Below the pieces are notes generated by a model. The model was not told the origin of the DNA. It did not search any database and saw only the letters and a list, made by a program, of their open reading frames with translations. Shown one piece after another: positions 27,455 to 32,686 of a DNA stretch of 32,686 bases (position 1 is the first letter of the stretch; every line of letters starts with the position of its first letter). Source of the DNA: Armatimonadota bacterium (GTDB taxonomy: Bacteria > Armatimonadota > SYMT01 > JACQGL01). The position numbers were made by a program, and so were the translations under genes. The stretch covers positions 1-32,686 of the forward strand of contig JACQGL010000187.1 in NCBI GenBank assembly GCA_016199525.1. Direction: 5' to 3'.

Positions 27455-27903
27455 GCGATTCCACGGGCGTTATTGAAGCGATCCTTGTCTATCCGACCCC
27501 ACGCTGCGTGCCGGTGCCGCTGGCAGAGGCCACAGCGGTGGCGAATGTCGGCCTGCGTGAAGACCGGAATCGCCCGGCCGAGCGGCAGGTCACGCTCCTC
27601 TCCCGCGAGGACTGGCAGCGAGCCACCGCCGCGCTGGACCGCGAGCTGCCGCCCGAGACCCGCCGCGCTAACCTGGTGGTGGGCGGGATCCCGCTGGCGG
27701 AAACGATCGACCGCCGCCTGTGCCTGGGAGAAGCAGTGGTGCACGTTCGCGGCGAGATGAAGCCGTGCGCGCGCATGGACGAAGCCACCCCCGGCCTGCG
27801 CGCCTGCCTGCAGCCGGATCGCCGCGCGGGGGTGTATAGCGTGGTGGAATCCGGCGGCCGGATCGCCGTGGGGGATGCCGTGCGCGTGCTCTCCGAGGAG
27901 TAA
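27451..27903 (+). CDS. MOSC-domain protein
   Basis: GEMKPCARMDEATPGLRACLQPDRRAGVYSVVESGGRIAVGDAVRV; ATGA overlap with the upstream gene. Confidence 0.85.
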   Translation: MSDSTGVIEAILVYPTPRCVPVPLAEATAVANVGLREDRNRPAERQVTLLSREDWQRATAALDRELPPETRRANLVVGGIPLAETIDRRLCLGEAVVHVRGEMKPCARMDEATPGLRACLQPDRRAGVYSVVESGGRIAVGDAVRVLSEE

Positions 27904-27909
27904 CTTCGG

Positions 27910-28929
27910 TCACGAGACCCGCAGCACCGCAGCGCCGTTGATCTGGTCCTGCTTCAACCTCTGGAGCGCTTCGTTGGCTGCCTCCAGGGGGAATTCCTGC
28001 GTCCGTGTCCGCAAGGGGACCTCCGCCGCCAGTTGAAGCAGCGCCTGGCCATCGCGCCGCGTGCTGGCGGTAACGCTGCGCAGGTTCCGCTCGTAGTAGA
28101 GATGCCGCTGGTAATCCAAGGCAGGGATGGGCGTCATGTAGATGCCTGCCAGCGCCAGGGTGCCGCCTTTGTCCAGCGCTTCGAGCGCCACCGGAACCAG
28201 TTCGCCGGCGGGCGCAAAGAGGATGGCGCTGCGCAGCCTTTCCGGCGGGCGAGCGTGGGAAGACCCCACCCAGGTGGCTCCCATCTGCCGCGCCAGTTCC
28301 TGGTGTCGCTCTCCCCGGGTGCAAACGTACACCTCGCACCCCCAGTGCCTGGCTATCTGGAGGACGATATGGGCGGCAGCGCCGAAACCGTAGAGCCCGA
28401 TCGGTTCGCCTTTCTGGATGTCGCTGCGGCGTAGCGCCCGGTAGCCGATGATGCCCGCGCACATGAACGGAGCCGCTTCCCGGGACGAGACGCCCGCAGG
28501 AATCGGATAGATGAACGCCTCGGGCGCCACTATATACTCGGCATAGCCACCGTTCACGTCGTAACCGGTGAAACGCGGTGCATCGCAGAGGTTCTCGTCG
28601 TCCCGGCGACAGTAGGGGCAAACAGCGCAGGAGGCGTAGAGCCAGGCCGCGCCCACACGGTCGCCGACCTGGAAGCGGGTCGCCTCGGCGCTCAGGCGTT
28701 CCACCCGGCCAATCACTTCGTGGCCGGGCACCACGTTCTGCCGGTGGGGCGGCAGTTCGCCTTCCACGATGTGCAGGTCGGTCCGGCAAACGCCACATAC
28801 CTCGACGCGAATGAGCACTTCCCCGGGGGCCGGCTCGGGCACGGGCAGGTCCACCAGCTGCAGGGGAGACGTTTCGACCGGCCCGGGCGCCGGCAGGACC
28901 ATCGCCTTCAATGGATCACCCTCCTTCAT
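27910..28929 (-). CDS. Zinc-dependent alcohol dehydrogenase
   Basis: VCGVCRTDLHIVEGELPPHRQNVVPGHEVIGRV, CPYCRRDDENLCDAPRFTGYDVNGGYAEY, LYGFGAAAHIVLQIARHWG; Met at 28929 chosen over the overlong ORF. Confidence 0.92.
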   Translation of the reverse strand: MKEGDPLKAMVLPAPGPVETSPLQLVDLPVPEPAPGEVLIRVEVCGVCRTDLHIVEGELPPHRQNVVPGHEVIGRVERLSAEATRFQVGDRVGAAWLYASCAVCPYCRRDDENLCDAPRFTGYDVNGGYAEYIVAPEAFIYPIPAGVSSREAAPFMCAGIIGYRALRRSDIQKGEPIGLYGFGAAAHIVLQIARHWGCEVYVCTRGERHQELARQMGATWVGSSHARPPERLRSAILFAPAGELVPVALEALDKGGTLALAGIYMTPIPALDYQRHLYYERNLRSVTASTRRDGQALLQLAAEVPLRTRTQEFPLEAANEALQRLKQDQINGAAVLRVS

Positions 28930-29250
28930 CGCGGCGCACCGACCGAGAGGAAGCCGGTGGGCCCATGGAATCCCGCTTCTGCCCTGCGTGCAGGCGGGCG
29001 ACGTAATCCAGGGCCTCCCGAAGTCGGTGCGTGAGCAGTGCCGATTGAGAGCCGCTGCATTCCATTGGACATTCTTCCCCTGACAGCACACGGGAGGTAG
29101 GGCCGGACTTGGCCCCGGTGGAAGTAGCACAAAGGAACAAGAGGTGGACGGGCGCACGAGGCCAGGCCGCCGGATCGCTCCCTCGCCAGAAGGCCAGCCG
29201 GCGACCCGGGCCTCTACTGAACAAGGTTTATCATACTTCAGGTGCCCTCC

Positions 29251-29937
29251 ATGAGCCCGATTGCCGAGAATGTAGAACGAGTCCGAAAGCGTATCGCCGC
29301 GGCCGCCCGGCGCGCGGGTCGCAAGCCGGAGGCCATCCGTCTGGTTGCCGCTACCAAAGGCGTGGAGGCGGAGCGGGTGCGGCTCGTCGTGGCGGCGGGA
29401 GCCCACGAGATCGGCGAGAACTACGTGCAGGAGGCAGCGGCGAAGTTTGCCGCCCTGGCCGACCTATCCACTACTCGCCACCTGATCGGCCACCTCCAGC
29501 GGAACAAGGCAGGTCGCGCGGCCGAGCTGTTCGACTGTGTGCAGTCGGTGGATAGCGAGCCACTGGCTCATGCGCTGGGCCGTCGTGCGGTGGCGCTGGG
29601 GCGCACAGTGGAGGCGCTGCTGGAGGTCAATATCGCGGGCGAGGCGTCGAAGTGGGGCGTGGCGCCAGAAGAGGCCCCCAGACTGGCCGAGGCGGTGGCG
29701 TCGATCCCCGGATTGAGCCTGGTGGGCCTGATGGGTATGGGTCCCCTGGGCGCCGACGAAGCGGCGGTGCGCGCCTGCTTTCGACAGCTCGCCGGACTCT
29801 TCGAGCGCCTGCCGCTCCCGCAGCGGCGTGTGCTCTCCATGGGAATGAGCGGCGACTTTGAGATCGCCATTGAAGAAGGCAGCACGATGGTGCGGATCGG
29901 GACCGCCCTATTCGGCCAGAGGAGGGTTACCGGATGA
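29251..29937 (+). CDS. yggS: YggS/PLPBP-family PLP homeostasis protein
   Basis: LVAATKGVEAERVRLVVAAGAHEIGENYVQEAAAK, HLIGHLQRNKA, LSMGMSGDFEIAIEEGSTMVRIGTALFG. Confidence 0.95.
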   Translation: MSPIAENVERVRKRIAAAARRAGRKPEAIRLVAATKGVEAERVRLVVAAGAHEIGENYVQEAAAKFAALADLSTTRHLIGHLQRNKAGRAAELFDCVQSVDSEPLAHALGRRAVALGRTVEALLEVNIAGEASKWGVAPEEAPRLAEAVASIPGLSLVGLMGMGPLGADEAAVRACFRQLAGLFERLPLPQRRVLSMGMSGDFEIAIEEGSTMVRIGTALFGQRRVTG

Positions 29938-30422
29938 GCAAGAGGGTCTCCGCCGACGACTATGAAGAGCAGGACGGCTGGATTGCCCGCCTGCGCGACC
30001 GCTGGTTCGGCGAGCACGAAGAGGATGAAGAATCGGAGGAGTTCGGAGCTAACGGGCAGGGATCCGTCGCCAGCCGGAACCGGCGGGGTGCCGGCAGCGC
30101 GCCGCTGCTGCAAGTGCACTCCCACCGCGGCAGCCAGATTACCAAGCGCGTGCCGCACTCCCTGGCGGACGCCCAGAGGGCAGCGGAGGATCTGAAGGAC
30201 CGGCGCCCCGTGATCGTCAACCTGGAGAGCACGGACGACGAGCTGGCGCGTCGGGTCATCGACTTCATCAGCGGCGTTACCTACGCCCTAAACGGCTTCT
30301 ACGAGAAGGTCGGGGATAAGGTGTTCCTATTCACCCCGGCGAATATCATCATCGCTGATGAGGACGAAATCGAGCCGGGGGGCAAGGGCCCCTTCCTGGA
30401 AGAGCAGCGGCACGCGCAGTAA
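29934..30422 (+). CDS. sepF: Cell division protein SepF
   Basis: RPVIVNLESTDDELARRVIDFISGVTYALNGFYEKVGDKVFLFTPANIII; ATGA overlap with yggS. Confidence 0.95.
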   Translation: MSKRVSADDYEEQDGWIARLRDRWFGEHEEDEESEEFGANGQGSVASRNRRGAGSAPLLQVHSHRGSQITKRVPHSLADAQRAAEDLKDRRPVIVNLESTDDELARRVIDFISGVTYALNGFYEKVGDKVFLFTPANIIIADEDEIEPGGKGPFLEEQRHAQ

Positions 30423-30575
30423 GAGGTAGGGCGGTCCTGCAGGCACCCTCAGAAACAGGGGACAGATCTCGCGCCTGGCAATCAGGAGGCTGTCCTCCGT
30501 TTCTTAGCGCGTGCCGTTCTGCCTGCCACGCCCTCCCCTGCCCCTCCCGGCATCTTTCCCCGGCTGGGAGGGACC

Positions 30576-31397
30576 ATGCCGATCTCGGAACAGATAGCCT
30601 TTGTGGGCGGCGGCAAGATGGCGGAAGCTATCCTGCGCGCCCTGTTGGCCAGTCCCGATCTCATCGGGACGCCGTGCCAGATCACCGTTTGCGAGCCGGT
30701 TGCCACGCGGCGGCAGGCGCTGGCCGCTCTGGGAGTTACTACCACCCCCGATAACCGCGCCGCCCTCGCCGCGGACGTGCTGCTCCTCTGCGTGCAACCG
30801 GGCGTTATGCCTGACATGCTGGGCGAGATCGGAGGGCATCTCGGCGCCCGCCATCTTCTCGTTTCCATTGCCGCCGGCGTGCCGCTGGCGCGCATCCGCG
30901 CCCTCATCCACCCGGAGGCGCGCCTGGTGCGCGTGATGCCGAACCTCCTGCTTACGGTGCGCGCGGGCGCGGCGGCCATCGCGCGCGGCCCGAACGCGAG
31001 CGATGCTGATATCGCCCTCGTGCGCGCGATCTTCGAGGCGGGCGGGCGCGTCGTTGAGCTGCCGGAGAGCGCCCTGGACGCGGTAACGGGGCTCAGTGGC
31101 AGCGGGCCCGCATTCATCTTCGTCCTCATCGAGGCGCTCGCGGACGGGGGCGTGAAGGTCGGTCTGCCGCGGGATGTCGCCCTGCTGCTGGCGGCGCAGA
31201 CGGTCCTGGGATCTGCGCAGCTCCTCCTGGAAACCGGGGAGCACCCCGCCGTGTGGAAGGACCGCGTGGCCACGCCCGGCGGCACCACCATCGCCGGGCT
31301 GGCGGAGCTGGAAGCGGGCGGCCTGCGGAGCGCCCTGATACGGGCCGTCGAAGCCGCCACGCTTCGAGCCAGGGATCTCTCCCAGGGCAGTCGGTGA
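30576..31397 (+). CDS. proC: Pyrroline-5-carboxylate reductase
   Basis: IAFVGGGKMAEAILRALL, RVMPNLLLTVRAGAAAIA, DAVTGLSGSGPAFIFVLIEALADGGVKVGLPRD, TPGGTTIAGLAELE. Confidence 0.96.
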   Translation: MPISEQIAFVGGGKMAEAILRALLASPDLIGTPCQITVCEPVATRRQALAALGVTTTPDNRAALAADVLLLCVQPGVMPDMLGEIGGHLGARHLLVSIAAGVPLARIRALIHPEARLVRVMPNLLLTVRAGAAAIARGPNASDADIALVRAIFEAGGRVVELPESALDAVTGLSGSGPAFIFVLIEALADGGVKVGLPRDVALLLAAQTVLGSAQLLLETGEHPAVWKDRVATPGGTTIAGLAELEAGGLRSALIRAVEAATLRARDLSQGSR

Positions 31398-31583
31398 TCG
31401 GGGCCGAGCAGGGAATCGGCGCAGCCCTGGGGATACGACGGGTAGGACGCTTCAATATCGCCACGACGGCTCAACCCGATCCGCTTCCCGAGGGTTCAGA
31501 CTCTCCCAAGGCGCTCGAACGCACCCCCTGCCGCTATCAAACCGGATCGTCTGCCGCCTATCCTCCCGCGGGCGCTGCCTTAT

Positions 31584-32453
31584 CTACCCGGGTAGCTGGC
31601 CGTTCGCGCGCAACGTCCCGAGGTAATCAGCCAGCGCCGCGCGCCAGTCTCGCGGCGGAGGCCACCCCAGCTGCTCCCACACGAACCGTCGCAGCGTCGA
31701 GTGCTTTGGCCGGCGCGCGGGCGTCGGCCACTCCTCGCTGCGAATCGCCTCTACCGGCACATCGCCCCGTCCGGCGAGGTGAAGCGTCTCCCGCGCCCAC
31801 TCCCAGCGCGAGCACTCCCCATCGTTGTTGAAGTGCAAAACGCCCCGCAACGGCAGGTCCAGGAGCCGCGCCACCTGTTCCGCCAGGTCCGCCGAATAGG
31901 TGGGCGCGCCGACCTGGTCAGCAACCACACGCAGGGAGCCGCCACCGCGCAAGCTTTCGGCGCGGAGGATCGCCACCGGAAAGTCGCCCCCACCGCCACC
32001 GTAGAGCCACTGGGTCCGCACCACCAGCGCGTCGGCGCCGCTCTGGAACACGGCGCGCTCCCCGGCCAGTTTCGTCGCCCCGTAGCGGTTGATCGGCCGG
32101 GTGGGATGGAATTCAGTGTACGGCGCGCCAGCCTCCCCGTCGAAGACGAAGTCCGTGCTGAAGTGGATCAACCGGATGCCCAGGCGCGCGCAGCAAGAAG
32201 CCACTACCGCGGCTCCCCAGGCGTTGGCCCGCTCGGCGTAGTCCGGCTCCCGCTCGCAGCGATCCACATCGGTGGCGGCGGCGCAGTTGAGGAGCAGATC
32301 GGGCCGCTCCTCCTGGAGGACGGAGCGCACCGCCGCCAAGTCGGCAATGTTCAGCTCTGGGTGAGAGAACGCCAGACACTCGTGGTGGGGAGTTAGCACG
32401 CGGCGCAGGTCTCTCCCCAACCGTCCCCCCGCGCCCGTGATCAGGATGCGCAT
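31584..32453 (-). CDS. rfbD: dTDP-4-dehydrorhamnose reductase
   Basis: MRILITGAGGRLGRDLRRVL, NCAAATDVDRCE, STDFVFDGEAGAPYTEFHPTRPINRYGATKLAGE, VRTQWLYG. Confidence 0.94.
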   Translation of the reverse strand: MRILITGAGGRLGRDLRRVLTPHHECLAFSHPELNIADLAAVRSVLQEERPDLLLNCAAATDVDRCEREPDYAERANAWGAAVVASCCARLGIRLIHFSTDFVFDGEAGAPYTEFHPTRPINRYGATKLAGERAVFQSGADALVVRTQWLYGGGGGDFPVAILRAESLRGGGSLRVVADQVGAPTYSADLAEQVARLLDLPLRGVLHFNNDGECSRWEWARETLHLAGRGDVPVEAIRSEEWPTPARRPKHSTLRRFVWEQLGWPPPRDWRAALADYLGTLRANGQLPG

Positions 32454-32587
32454 CTCCGGCCTCTTCGGCGTCCCGCGCCTTCACCTCTCGCCAGCGGCAA
32501 TCACTCCACTGCTATTATCGGGTGCCCTGGTCGCTCCCTCACGGCCAGGCTTCCCTGTCCGAGTAACTCCATAAGCGGCGCGCTCCC

Positions 32588-32686
32588 TCAGTCCCGCAGC
32601 GTGCTGGTCCCGATGGCCCAGCCCCAGGTGTCGGCCTCTCCGTCCGGGCGGCGCACGTGGAACAGCAAGACATCGGCGCTCTTCCC
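32588..32686 (-). CDS. C-terminal 32 aa of a protein truncated by the window edge (GKSADVLLFHVRRPDGEADTWGWAIGTSTLRD*)
   Basis: Minus frame open from 32686 to TGA (tca at 32588-32590). Confidence 0.5.
   Translation of the reverse strand, partial: GKSADVLLFHVRRPDGEADTWGWAIGTSTLRD

Noticed and set aside
28930-29406. N-terminal extension of the alcohol dehydrogenase ORF
   Set aside because: The ADH fold begins at MKEGDPLKAMVLPAPG; upstream residues are low-complexity and overlap the yggS start region.
1-32686. CRISPR arrays, tRNA/rRNA genes, transposase or phage genes
   Set aside because: No regularly spaced direct repeats, cloverleaf-like T-arm/acceptor pairs or recombinase motifs were recognised by eye; a tRNAscan/minced run would be needed to be definitive.

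Overview
High-GC bacterial chromosomal window (32,686 bp) with tightly packed, mostly housekeeping genes. No rRNA, tRNA, CRISPR array or intact transposase was recognised by eye. Confident genes: queG, a fused ispDF behind a membrane PIN/TRAM protein, nuoABCD, a UspA-type protein, infC, an FHA / Ser-Thr kinase / VWA triad, a PduO-type cobalamin adenosyltransferase overlapping a MOSC gene, a zinc alcohol dehydrogenase, yggS-sepF-proC, rfbD, an ABC ATPase with an FtsX-type permease, a CrtI-like FAD oxidoreductase and a class-III aminotransferase. Points worth a second look: (1) the FHA-kinase-VWA set, where the kinase has a beta-rich C-terminus and the VWA has an insertion after its MIDAS motif and a Thr/Lys/Arg-rich tail; (2) dispersed intergenic palindromes (GCCCCGAAAGCTTTCGGGGC x3; TAGCGCAGGC...GCCTGCGCTA) that may share termini; (3) infC with an ATT start, strong SD, consensus-like promoter and downstream stem-loop, but no rpmI-rplT behind it; (4) nuoABCD with no nuoE-N beside it; (5) a compositionally distinct two-gene patch at 9.8-10.8 kb; (6) degenerate short-repeat text in intergenic and intra-operonic spacers. 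All family calls are by eye from motifs; no searches were run.
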